A DNA stretch of 32,974 nucleotides from Aeromicrobium sp. (GTDB lineage Bacteria; Actinomycetota; Actinomycetes; Propionibacteriales; Nocardioidaceae), in NCBI GenBank assembly GCA_023257515.1, contig JALRCA010000264.1:1-32974 (forward strand), written 5' to 3'. Each line of letters starts with the position of its first letter. Position 1 is the first letter of the stretch. Below, in pieces: positions 18,341 through 27,205 of this stretch. Below the pieces are notes generated by a model that did not search any database, was not told the origin of the DNA, and saw only the letters and a list, made by a program, of their open reading frames with translations. A program made the translations under genes and the position numbers.

Positions 18341-18541
18341 ATGTACTTCGGTGGATCGATCGCCCTCATCGTCATCGGCGCCATCCTGGCGTTCGCGGTG
18401 CAGGACTCCCTGTCCGGTGTCGACCTCGTGATGGTCGGCTACATCTGCATCGCCGCAGGCGCCCTCGGCATCGTGCTGAGCCTGCTCACGCGCGGACGAC
18501 GCGACCGCGTCGTCGTGCGCGACGACCTGCCGCCGCGCTGA
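18341..18541 (+). CDS. Small membrane protein, DUF6458-like
   Basis: MYFGGSIALIVIGAILAFAVQDSLSGVDLVMVGYICIAAGALGIVLSLL; AAGGAG upstream. Confidence 0.75.
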   Translation: MYFGGSIALIVIGAILAFAVQDSLSGVDLVMVGYICIAAGALGIVLSLLTRGRRDRVVVRDDLPPR

Positions 18542-18599
18542 CCGACCGTCTACGGCGTCCGCGTCGCGCCCCGCGCACGACGACACTCCTCCGACTCCC

Positions 18600-20090
18600 G
18601 TGGATCGATCGATGAGCTCCTCCCTTCTCGCCGGCCGTTACGAGCTGCACGACCTGTTGGGGTCGGGCGGCACCGGCCGTGTGTACCGCGCCCTCGACAC
18701 GCGCCTGTCTCGCGAGGTCGCGGTCAAGATCCTGCGCGGTGACGTGCTGCACGACCCGACCGCGCGCGCACGACTGCGCTCGGAGGCACAGATCGCCGGC
18801 GGCCTGCACCACCACGGGATCGCCCAGGTCTACGACTACGCCGAGGACCGCGAGGACGAGGACCACGATCCGTACATCGTCATGCAGTTCGTCGAGGGCC
18901 GGACGCTCTCGCAGCTGCTGCGCGAGCACGGTCCGCTCGAGCCGGAGACCGTGACGCGCATCCTGGTCGACGTCGCCGACGCCCTCGCAGCGGCGCACGC
19001 CCGCGGCATCGTGCACCGCGACCTCAAGCCGGCCAACATCATCGTGACGGCGGACGAGCGACCCGTCATCGTCGACTTCGGGATCGCCGCCAGCCCCGAC
19101 CGCGAGCCGCTCACCGAGACCGGCACGATCATCGGGACGGCCGAGTACCTGAGTCCGGAGCAGGCGCGGGGTCGTCCGGCCGGACCGGCGTCCGACGTCT
19201 ACGCGCTCGGTCTCGTCGCGCACACGTGCCTCACCGGCCAGTCGCCGTACCGCCGCGAGAACCACGTCGCGTCGGCGATCGCCCAGATCGGCGAGCCGCT
19301 CCCGCCCCTGCCGGAGACGGTCTCGCCGCAGCTGCGGCAGCTGATCGAGGCGATGGCCGGCAAGGACCCGGAGGACCGGCCGAGTGCCGCCGAGGTGGCC
19401 ACGTGGTCGTCGCTGTCGCCCGAGGGTGCCGAGCTCGCGACCGACCAGAGCACCCGCGCGCTCCCCACCGTGCTCGAGGAGACCGAGACGGCGGCCCTGC
19501 CAGCACCAGCCCGGCCCGGACGTCGACGCGTCACGGTCTACGCCGGGATCGGCGCGGTCGTCGTCGCCCTCGCCGCGCTCCTGCTCGTGCCCCGCGGCGG
19601 CGACCCGGCCGAGGTCCCCGACGTCGTCGGCATGAGCGCGTCGGCCGCCGCCGCGCGTCTGGAGAAGGCCGGCCTGGAGCACCGCGAGGTCCGCACCGAC
19701 GACCCGGCGGCCCGCAAGGACGTGGTGGTCGGACAGTCCCCCCGGGCCGGGGCCGACGGCGCGGACGAGGTGACGCTGCGCGTGGCCACGGGCCGGGTCC
19801 GCGTGACCGAGTCGAGCGTGCGGGGCAAGACCGCGGCGACGGCTCGGGCGCGACTCGAGGACCTCGGTCTGGTCGTCACGACGCGCCTGGTCACGAGCGA
19901 CACCACGGCGGGTCGCGTCCTGGGCCTGGACCGGAGCGGCCGCCTGCCGGTCGGGTCGACGATCACGATGTCGGTCGCCCAGGCTCCCGTCGTGTCCACC
20001 CCGGCGCCGACCGTCACGAAGCAGCAGGCCCCGAAGGCGACCAAGCCCCCCAAGCCCAAGGGGAAGGGCAAGGGAAAGGGCAAGGGCTGA
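18600..20090 (+). CDS. Serine/threonine protein kinase with PASTA domains (PknB-like)
   Basis: GRYELHDLLGSGGTGRVYRALD, VHRDLKPANIIV, VDFGIA, GTAEYLSPEQARG; TM; PASTA-like VPDVVGMSASAAAARLEKAGL. Alternative ATG at 18612. Confidence 0.93.
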   Translation: MDRSMSSSLLAGRYELHDLLGSGGTGRVYRALDTRLSREVAVKILRGDVLHDPTARARLRSEAQIAGGLHHHGIAQVYDYAEDREDEDHDPYIVMQFVEGRTLSQLLREHGPLEPETVTRILVDVADALAAAHARGIVHRDLKPANIIVTADERPVIVDFGIAASPDREPLTETGTIIGTAEYLSPEQARGRPAGPASDVYALGLVAHTCLTGQSPYRRENHVASAIAQIGEPLPPLPETVSPQLRQLIEAMAGKDPEDRPSAAEVATWSSLSPEGAELATDQSTRALPTVLEETETAALPAPARPGRRRVTVYAGIGAVVVALAALLLVPRGGDPAEVPDVVGMSASAAAARLEKAGLEHREVRTDDPAARKDVVVGQSPRAGADGADEVTLRVATGRVRVTESSVRGKTAATARARLEDLGLVVTTRLVTSDTTAGRVLGLDRSGRLPVGSTITMSVAQAPVVSTPAPTVTKQQAPKATKPPKPKGKGKGKGKG

Positions 20091-20132
20091 CGCGAGCCCG
20101 ATGTGTGGGCGGAGGTCTGTCACGATGAACGC

Positions 20133-20420
20133 ATGAGCGCCTACTGGATCAGCACGTACCTCGAGATTCACGACGAGCAGAAGCTCGCGGCCTACGCCGA
20201 GCTGGCGGGTCCGGCGATCAAGGCCGCGGGCGGCACGTTCCTGGCGCGGGGCACCGCGGCCAAGGCGTACGAGGCCGGCGTCGTGCAGCGGTCGGTGCTC
20301 ATCGAGTTCCCCTCGGTCGAGGCGGCGGAGGCAGCGCACGACAGCGAGGCCTACCAGGAGGCGCTCGCCGCCCTGGGCGACGGCGCGACGCGCGACCTGC
20401 GCATCGTGCCCGGCGTCTGA
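20133..20420 (+). CDS. DUF1330 domain-containing protein
   Basis: MSAYWISTYLEIHDEQKLAAYAELAGPAIKAAGGTFLARG...SVLIEFPSVEAAEAAHDSEAYQEALAAL. Confidence 0.9.
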   Translation: MSAYWISTYLEIHDEQKLAAYAELAGPAIKAAGGTFLARGTAAKAYEAGVVQRSVLIEFPSVEAAEAAHDSEAYQEALAALGDGATRDLRIVPGV

Positions 20421-20422
20421 CC

Positions 20423-21442
20423 GTGGCCGACGAGGTCCGCCCCCTGCGGCGGCTGGGGTTCCTGACGATCGGGCTCTTCGACGAGGCCGACCCGCACGGC
20501 GGCCACGAGAACACCCTGCGCATGATCGAGCTCGGCGAGGAGCTGGGCTTCGACAGCGCGTGGCTGCGGCACCGCCACCTGCAGCACGGCATCTCCTCGC
20601 CGGTCGCCGTGCTCGCCGCGGCGAGCCAGCGCACGAGCCGGATCGAGCTCGGCACCGCCGTCACGCCGCTCGGCTTCGAGAACCCGTTCCGCCTCGCCGA
20701 GGACCTCTCGACCGTCGACGTCCTGACCCGCGGTCGCCTCAACCCCGGCGTCAGCGTCGGCGAGCCGACGCACTTCGCGGACGTCAAGGCGCACCTCTAC
20801 CCCGACACCGCCGAGCACGAGGACTTCTCGTACCGCCGCGTCGAGCGCTTCCTGCACGCCGTGCGCGGCGGCGATGTCAGCACCTTCGAGGGCACGGAGG
20901 GCATCGAGACGTACTCGACGCGCATCCAGCCGCACGCGGCCGGTCTCGCCGACCGCGTCTGGTACGGCGGCGCGGGACTGCGCTCGGCCGAGTGGGCGGG
21001 CCGCCAGGGACTCAACTTCCTGACGAGCAGCGTCGTGCGCGCCGAGGAGGACGACGACTTCGCCCGCGTGCAGCGCTCCCACGTCGACACGTTCCGCGCG
21101 CACCACCCGGACGGGCCGGCCGCTCGCGTCTCGCAAGGACTCGTGGTCGTGCCGACCGACGGCGCGACGCCCGAGCAGGTCGCGCGCTACGAGGCCTATG
21201 CCGCCGCCCGCCTCCCCCGGACCCGCGAACCGCAGGGCCCCGGCCGCATCCTGTTCGCGCCCGACCTCGTCGGGCCATCGACCTGGATCGCCGACCAGCT
21301 CCGTGCGCACGTCGGCTACCAGGCCGTCGACGAGGTCGTCTTCGCGCTCCCGTTCACCTTCGAGGCGCCGGACTACGTGCAGATCCTGACCGACATGGCG
21401 ACCCGCCTGGGTCCGGAGCTCGGCTGGTCGCCGAGCGCCTGA
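20423..21442 (+). CDS. LLM class flavin-dependent oxidoreductase
   Basis: GFLTIGLFDEADPHGGHENTLRMIELGEELGFDSAWLRHRHLQHGISSPVAVLAAASQRTSRIELGTAVTPLGFENPFRLAEDLSTVDVLTRGR. Confidence 0.9.
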   Translation: MADEVRPLRRLGFLTIGLFDEADPHGGHENTLRMIELGEELGFDSAWLRHRHLQHGISSPVAVLAAASQRTSRIELGTAVTPLGFENPFRLAEDLSTVDVLTRGRLNPGVSVGEPTHFADVKAHLYPDTAEHEDFSYRRVERFLHAVRGGDVSTFEGTEGIETYSTRIQPHAAGLADRVWYGGAGLRSAEWAGRQGLNFLTSSVVRAEEDDDFARVQRSHVDTFRAHHPDGPAARVSQGLVVVPTDGATPEQVARYEAYAAARLPRTREPQGPGRILFAPDLVGPSTWIADQLRAHVGYQAVDEVVFALPFTFEAPDYVQILTDMATRLGPELGWSPSA

Positions 21443-21485
21443 CGGACACCCCGTGGACACGGACCGCAGTGTCGGTGCCCGCGGC

Positions 21486-21491
21486 TAGGTT
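21486..21491 (+). promoter_or_regulatory. Putative -10 (TAGGTT) for leaderless LysE-family mRNA
   Basis: TAGGTT-N6-ATG(21498). Confidence 0.45.
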
Positions 21492-21497
21492 CGATGC

Positions 21498-22124
21498 ATG
21501 ATCACGTGGGAGATCTTCCTGCCGGCCGCCGCCGCGATGGCGATGGTGCCCGGCGCCAACCAGGTCCTGGGCCTGCGCAACGCCGCCACCCACGGTGTCC
21601 GCTACGCCGTGGTCGGGCTGGCCGGTCGGTTGCTCGGGTTCAGTCTCCTGCTCACGGTCGTCGCCGTCGGGCTCGGCCGGGTGCTGGAGCGCTCGGTGCT
21701 GGCGTTCGAGATCCTGCGGTGGGCCGGTGTCGCCTACCTGGTGTGGCTCGGCGTCACGACGCTCCTGCACGCCGGGCGCGGCTCCCTCGGCGAGACCGCG
21801 GGCGGGCGTCCCGTCGTGGCGGCCCGGCGCGAGCTGCTGACGGCGGTCACCAACCCGAAGGCGATGCTCGTGTTCGCCTCGTTCCTGCCGCAGTTCGTCC
21901 CCAGCGGCGGCACGACCGGCACGCTCGTGACGCTGTCGCTCGCGTACATCGCGCTCGAGGGCGTCGCGGCGTTCGTCTACATCGCCGGGGGGACCGTGCT
22001 ACGCGCGGGCGGAGAGCTGTCGGTCCGCGCGATGCGCCGGATCGACCGGACGACCGGCGCGGTGCTCGTGGCGCTCGGCGTCTCGCTCGCCGTCACGGGT
22101 CGGCACGGGGCGTCGGCGGCGTGA
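21498..22124 (+). CDS. LysE family translocator
   Basis: MVPGANQVLGLRNAATHGVRYAVVGLAGRLLGFSLL...AVTNPKAMLVFASFLPQFV. Confidence 0.9.
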   Translation: MITWEIFLPAAAAMAMVPGANQVLGLRNAATHGVRYAVVGLAGRLLGFSLLLTVVAVGLGRVLERSVLAFEILRWAGVAYLVWLGVTTLLHAGRGSLGETAGGRPVVAARRELLTAVTNPKAMLVFASFLPQFVPSGGTTGTLVTLSLAYIALEGVAAFVYIAGGTVLRAGGELSVRAMRRIDRTTGAVLVALGVSLAVTGRHGASAA

Positions 22125-22956
22125 CGTCGCCGTCGGCCACCGCGTAGGAGCCGTCCGGCAGCCGGTCGACGAGGCCGCGGCTGACGAAGGCGTCGAGCCA
22201 GCCGCGCATCGGCCACCAGCCCCAGCGCGCGGCGAACAGCCGGCCGTTGCGCACCACGTCGTCGACGTGCTGGACCGGCGGGTCGGACGTCGGGTGGTGC
22301 TGGTGCAACGCATGCGCGCCACCGACCCACGCGAGGGGCACGCCCGCTGCCGCCGCCCTCTGGCCGAGGTCGGTGTCCTCGGCGCCGTAGCCGACGTAGG
22401 ACTCGTCGAACCCACCGACCCGGTCCCAGGTCGCGGCGTCGATCGCGAACGAGAGGGACCAGAAGAGATGGTGGCCCGCCGGGTCGCGCACGACCTCGCC
22501 GTCGAGCGGAGCCGGGCGAGCAGGATGGGGGTCGACGAGCCCGTCGAGCGCCGCCACGTCGTAGCCGCCCGGACCGGGCGGGTCGAGGTAGGTGACCGGT
22601 CCGCACAGGATCGCCCCGTGCCCCTCCGGCGTGCCGGCCGCGTCGCGGTACGCCTCGAGGAGCCCCGGGGCGGGCATGCAGTCCACGTCGAGGAACACCA
22701 CCAGGTCGGCGCCGGTGACGAACGCGGCGCGAGCACCGCGGTTGCGTGCCGCGGCCAGGGGCAGGCCGTCGCCCGTGCCGGCCTGGCTCACGACCCGCGG
22801 CCGCGGGTCGTGCGGCGGCTGCCACGACTCGAGCTCCGGGTCGTCCATCGCCACGACGACGTAGTCGTCCGGCGCGACGCTGGAGCGGGCCAGGGCCGCG
22901 TGCTGCCGGCGCAGGTGCTCGTGCCGTCCGTGCGCGACCGTGACGACGGCGATCAC
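22093..22956 (-). CDS. Glycosyltransferase, GT2-like (GT-A fold)
   Basis: VIAVVTVAHGRHEHLRRQHAAL...AARNRGARAAFVTGADLVVFLDVDCMPAPGLLEAY...WDRVGGFDESYVGYGAEDTDLGQRA. Confidence 0.88.
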   Translation of the reverse strand: MIAVVTVAHGRHEHLRRQHAALARSSVAPDDYVVVAMDDPELESWQPPHDPRPRVVSQAGTGDGLPLAAARNRGARAAFVTGADLVVFLDVDCMPAPGLLEAYRDAAGTPEGHGAILCGPVTYLDPPGPGGYDVAALDGLVDPHPARPAPLDGEVVRDPAGHHLFWSLSFAIDAATWDRVGGFDESYVGYGAEDTDLGQRAAAAGVPLAWVGGAHALHQHHPTSDPPVQHVDDVVRNGRLFAARWGWWPMRGWLDAFVSRGLVDRLPDGSYAVADGDVTPPTPRADP

Positions 22957-23930
22957 GACGCGGCCACCGCCTCGACGACCTTCGCGAACCTTGCTCCGCC
23001 CCGTCCGTCGTTCCAGCTGCGCCAGGCCTCGCCGTCCAACGCCCCCGCCACGGCGAGCAACGCGGGCCAGTCCGGGGAGCCGAAGCGTCCGCGGACCAGG
23101 ACGGGCCACTCGGACTGGTCGCCCAGGACCTCGGCCGTGGCGAGCTGCTCGCCGTGCGGCCGCGGCTGGGGCACGACGATCGCGGGGCGTCGCGCGGCCG
23201 CCACCTCGGCGAGCGCGTTCTGGCCCGCGTGGGTGACGACGACGTCGCTCTCCTGCAGCAGCTCCCAGGGGTCGTCGACCCACTCGTCCGGACCGACCAC
23301 CTGCCACGACCAGTCCGGCGTCGCGCCGACGGCGTGCGCCAGGTCGTGGGACCGGATGCCGTGCCCACCCCGGCCGAGCAGCACCAGGACCCGACGCGCG
23401 CGGCTCGGCGCTCGCCGGACGCGGTCGTCGAAGCGCGACATGCCCCCGACGTGGACGAGTCGCGGGTCCGGAGGGTCGACACCGGTCAGCATGCCCGTGG
23501 CGGCCGCCGGCCAGGGCGCGACGAGGCGGTCCGAGATCGCGAAGCCGAGCTGGTGGGCGCGGTCGCGCCGCTCCCCCGGCTGCAGCACCGTGACGACCGG
23601 GATGCCGAGGAGCCGGCACAGCAGCGCCACCTCGACCGACACGTCGACCACGACGGCCCTGGGCCGTACCTCGTCGATCCACCGGGCGATGCGCGCCATC
23701 CGCGCCGTGTGCCCCTCGTGGCGCAGCGGAGCCCAGTGCAGCTGCCCGTGCGCACCGGGGTCGAGCACCGGCTCGGCGTCGTCACGCTCCAGCGCGACCC
23801 ACTCCCCGGGCCAGCCGTGGGGCGCCGGCCCGGACGACAGGCCCGTGACCTCGCCGTCGAGGTGCCGAGCGAGCGAGAGCGCCCGGTGCGCGTGTCCGGC
23901 GCCGTGGTGGTGGACGTAGTAGCCGATCAC
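22953..23930 (-). CDS. Glycosyltransferase, MurG/GT28-like
   Basis: MIGYYVHHHGAGHAHRALSLARHL...VTHAGQNALAEVAAARRPAIVVPQPRPHGEQ. Confidence 0.85.
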   Translation of the reverse strand: MIGYYVHHHGAGHAHRALSLARHLDGEVTGLSSGPAPHGWPGEWVALERDDAEPVLDPGAHGQLHWAPLRHEGHTARMARIARWIDEVRPRAVVVDVSVEVALLCRLLGIPVVTVLQPGERRDRAHQLGFAISDRLVAPWPAAATGMLTGVDPPDPRLVHVGGMSRFDDRVRRAPSRARRVLVLLGRGGHGIRSHDLAHAVGATPDWSWQVVGPDEWVDDPWELLQESDVVVTHAGQNALAEVAAARRPAIVVPQPRPHGEQLATAEVLGDQSEWPVLVRGRFGSPDWPALLAVAGALDGEAWRSWNDGRGGARFAKVVEAVAAS

Positions 23931-25003
23931 GCGGCACGCCCCTGCACCAGCAGGGAGCGGTAGAGCTGCTCGTACGAGGCCGTCATGCGGTCGATCCCGC
24001 AGTGCCGCACCGCGTGGTCACGCACCTGCGACCGGTCGAGGAGCGCGGCCTCCCGCGCGGCGCGGGCCAGGTCGTCGACGTCACCCGGGCGGGCGAGGCG
24101 CCCGGAGCGCTCCGAGACCAGCTCGGGCAGGGCACCGCGCGCGAAGGCCGCCACCGGCGTGCCGCAGGCCATCGCCTCGGCCGCCACCAGTCCGTAGGGC
24201 TCGTCCCAATGCGGCGAGACGAGCGCGACGCTCGCGCGACCGACCGCATCGACGAGCTCCGGCGTGCCCAGGTGCCCGAGGTGACGCACGTCGTCACCGA
24301 GCAGCGGCACGATCTCGGCGTCGACGTACCCCCGGTCCATGACCGGTCCGGCCAGGTCGAGCCCCAGCCCCGCGCGACGTGCCGCCGCGATCGCCAGGTG
24401 AGGAGCCTTCTCCGGGACCAGGCGGCCGGTCCAGATCGCGCGGTCACCACCGGGGCCGGGGGTCCAGCGGTCGGTGTCCACGCCGTTGAGCACCACCACG
24501 GGGTCGACGGCGTGCGACCACGCGCGGGCCGTGTGACGACTCACCGCCGCGAACGTGCTCGCGTTCGGCGCGATCGCCATGGCCGACTCCAGCCACGCGA
24601 GCGGAGGCGTGTGCAGCGTCGTGACGACCGGCACCCGGAGCGAGCCTGCCATCGCGACGGGCAGGTGGTGGAGGCTGTTGTTGTGCACGACGTCGAAGCG
24701 TTCGTGCCCGTGCTGCTGCAGGTGCAGCATGAGCGCCAGGTATGCGTGGTGCTCCTGGATCCAGGCCTGCGGGGGTGCGCCGACGTCGCGCCGAGCCGCG
24801 TCGCTCGGCTCGAACTGCTCGACCGGCAGCACCTCGACGTCGAGGTCCGGGTCGGACCCCGCGGCGGCGAACACGCTCACCCGGTGGCCGCGGTTCACCA
24901 AGGAGCGCGCCAGCGCGGCCGTGTGCGCCTCGAGGCCGCCGTGGAACGGTTCCGCGATCGGGAACCGGCTGGACGCCACGAGGCAGACACGCAGCTCACG
25001 CAC
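23927..25003 (-). CDS. Glycosyltransferase family 4-like
   Basis: VRELRVCLVASSRFPIAEPFHGGLEAHTAALARSLVNRGHRVSVFAA...AIWTGRLVPEKAPHLAIAAARRAG...VSPHWDEPYGLVAAEAMACGTPVAAF. Confidence 0.9.
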   Translation of the reverse strand: MRELRVCLVASSRFPIAEPFHGGLEAHTAALARSLVNRGHRVSVFAAAGSDPDLDVEVLPVEQFEPSDAARRDVGAPPQAWIQEHHAYLALMLHLQQHGHERFDVVHNNSLHHLPVAMAGSLRVPVVTTLHTPPLAWLESAMAIAPNASTFAAVSRHTARAWSHAVDPVVVLNGVDTDRWTPGPGGDRAIWTGRLVPEKAPHLAIAAARRAGLGLDLAGPVMDRGYVDAEIVPLLGDDVRHLGHLGTPELVDAVGRASVALVSPHWDEPYGLVAAEAMACGTPVAAFARGALPELVSERSGRLARPGDVDDLARAAREAALLDRSQVRDHAVRHCGIDRMTASYEQLYRSLLVQGRAA

Positions 25004-26126
25004 CCAGCACCTCGCGGTACACGGCGACGTGGGCCGCGTCGAGCTCGGCGCGCTCGCGGCGGCGCTGCTCCGGCTCGGGCGCGGGCAACGGCCGCTCCTC
25101 GTACGCCAGGCGCACGACCTGGGCCAGCTCCTCCGGCTCGAAGCGGTGCTCGTCGAGCGTGAAGGAGTGCACCGGGGCCTGCTGCGCGTAGAACCCGCAC
25201 GTCGGCGCCGCGACCGGGGTGTCCACGTCGCGGCACGCCTCGAGCCACCCCGAGTGCGTGCCGAAGCGGTACGGGAGCACCGACAGGTCGAGGCCCGCGA
25301 GGTACTCGACGAGCGCCTCGTCGGAGAGGAAGTCGTGCACCCGCACGTCGACGTGGTCGGGCGTGCTCCGCAGCAGCGCGTGCAGCTCGGCATCGAAGGC
25401 CGCGCCGCTCGGATCGAGCACGTCCGTGTGCCCGTTCACCTGGAGCACACCGCCGGGGAGACGCCCGACGACGTCCACGAGCGTCGGCAGGATCGTGTGC
25501 GGATCCATGCACGCCCGCAGGCTCTTGACGTGCAGTCCGACACGGAAGCTCCCGGTCTCGCGCGGCGCCCGTCGCGTGCGCGCGCGGCGATCCATCTCCT
25601 CGAGATCGACCACGTGGGGGTGGGCGAGCACGGTCGCCGAGCGGCCCCAGCGCCGGGCGATCTCGTCCGCGGCCCCCGGGGTGAGCGTGATGAGGGCGTC
25701 CGCCGCGGGCACGAGCACGTCGAGCTGCTCGTCGTGCAGCCCCCGACCCACGTGGTGAGGATTGCGCAGGTCGTGCACCGTCTGGACGAGCGGCTTGCCC
25801 GTCTCGCGGAGTGCGGCGACCACGTCGGCGAGCTCCTCCGGCGTCGATGCGTCGAAGCCGAAGTGCACGTGCAGCAGGTCGAAGTCGTCGCGATGCGCCC
25901 GGATCCAGTCCGGGTCGAGCATGACCGGTGGCCACCACGCCGGTCCGCCCTCCGTCGTGCGGGGAGGATCAGGAAGCCGCCTCACCTGGCCTGACCCGTC
26001 GCCCTCACGCGCCAGGTGTCGCACGTAGACGTGCGACGACGGCACCGACGCCACGCGCACGGGATCCGTGCGCGTGCGCAGACGGCCGATCGGGGGTGAG
26101 GACAGGACCACGAGACGAGCTCCCAC
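24996..26126 (-). CDS. Glycosyltransferase (GT4-like)
   Basis: FDLLHVHFGFDASTPEELADVVAALRETGKPLVQTVHDLRNPHHVG...LITLTPGAADEIARRWG; GTG start at 26126 inferred. Confidence 0.8.
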   Translation of the reverse strand: MGARLVVLSSPPIGRLRTRTDPVRVASVPSSHVYVRHLAREGDGSGQVRRLPDPPRTTEGGPAWWPPVMLDPDWIRAHRDDFDLLHVHFGFDASTPEELADVVAALRETGKPLVQTVHDLRNPHHVGRGLHDEQLDVLVPAADALITLTPGAADEIARRWGRSATVLAHPHVVDLEEMDRRARTRRAPRETGSFRVGLHVKSLRACMDPHTILPTLVDVVGRLPGGVLQVNGHTDVLDPSGAAFDAELHALLRSTPDHVDVRVHDFLSDEALVEYLAGLDLSVLPYRFGTHSGWLEACRDVDTPVAAPTCGFYAQQAPVHSFTLDEHRFEPEELAQVVRLAYEERPLPAPEPEQRRRERAELDAAHVAVYREVLGA

Positions 26127-26220
26127 GTCGAGGACGGACGGACGTCGGCTCGGGCCGACCTTCGAGGGGTACCCACCGCGGCGGGGGCCAACCGGCGGTG
26201 GCCGACGCGCACGGAGGATC

Positions 26221-27153
26221 ATGTCCACCGTGACGGGAGTGGTCGAGGGGTTCGCGACCATCGGCGCCGTCATCGCGCTCGGGGCGCTGCTGGCCCACCT
26301 CGAGGTGTTCGACCTGACGGCCCAGCACGTGCTGTCGCGGCTGTCGTTCTACGTCGCCAGCCCCGCGCTCATGATCACCGTGCTGCAGGACGCCGACGTC
26401 ACCGACGTGCTGTCCAGGAACCTCGCCGCGAGCCTCTCCGCCGTCGTCGCGACGGGCCTGCTCTACGTCGTCTTCGCCGTTCTGGTCGTGCGCCACGGCG
26501 TGGCCGACACCGTGATCGGCATGCTCGCGTCGTCGTACGTCAACGCCGGCAACCTCGGGCTCCCGATCGCCGCCTACGTGCTCGGGGACGCCGCCCTGGT
26601 CGCTCCGACGCTGCTGCTGCAGATGCTCGTGCTGCAGCCCCTCGCCCTCACCGTGCTCGACCTCTCGGTGGCCGAGCACCGGCTCTCCTGGTGGTGGCTC
26701 GCCACCCGGCCGCTGCGGACCCCGCTGACGCTCGCCTCGCTCATCGGTCTCACCCTGTCGGTCACCTCGACGCCCCTGCCCACGGTCGTGCACGACCCGC
26801 TGACGCTCGTCGGCGCCATGGCGGTCCCCGGCGTCCTGATCGCCTACGGCGTCTCCCTCCGGCTCGGGCCCCGTCCCGGCAGCGGTGGCGGACCCCTCGT
26901 CCTCGCCACGATCGTCGTGCTCAAGCTCGTCGTCCAACCGGTCGTCGCCTACACGGTCGGCCGGTTCGCACTCGGCATGGACGGCGAGCCGCTGCTCGCC
27001 GTGACCGTGCTGGCCGCGCTGCCGGCGGCGCAGAACATCTTCGTCATCGCCACCCGGTACGACCGCGCCGTCGTGCTGAGTCGTGACGCGATCTTCGCGA
27101 CGACCGTCCTGTCCGTCCCGACCATCGCCGTCATCGCCGCGCTCCTGACCTGA
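26221..27153 (+). CDS. AEC (auxin efflux carrier) family transporter
   Basis: FATIGAVIALGALLAHLEVFDLTAQHVLSRLSFYVASPALMITVLQ...SSYVNAGNLGLPIAAYVLGD; ATG at 26221 after GGAGG-like sequence. Confidence 0.88.
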   Translation: MSTVTGVVEGFATIGAVIALGALLAHLEVFDLTAQHVLSRLSFYVASPALMITVLQDADVTDVLSRNLAASLSAVVATGLLYVVFAVLVVRHGVADTVIGMLASSYVNAGNLGLPIAAYVLGDAALVAPTLLLQMLVLQPLALTVLDLSVAEHRLSWWWLATRPLRTPLTLASLIGLTLSVTSTPLPTVVHDPLTLVGAMAVPGVLIAYGVSLRLGPRPGSGGGPLVLATIVVLKLVVQPVVAYTVGRFALGMDGEPLLAVTVLAALPAAQNIFVIATRYDRAVVLSRDAIFATTVLSVPTIAVIAALLT

Positions 27154-27205
27154 GGATGTGGCATGGTCGGGGCAGGGCTGGGAGAGCCTCAAGGGGGCAG
27201 GAACG

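Noticed and set aside
18486-20339. 617-aa minus-strand ORF
   Set aside because: Antisense shadow of the Ser/Thr kinase, which has complete catalytic motifs.
22267-23919. 550-aa plus-strand ORF
   Set aside because: Antisense to two convincing glycosyltransferases; no domain signature.
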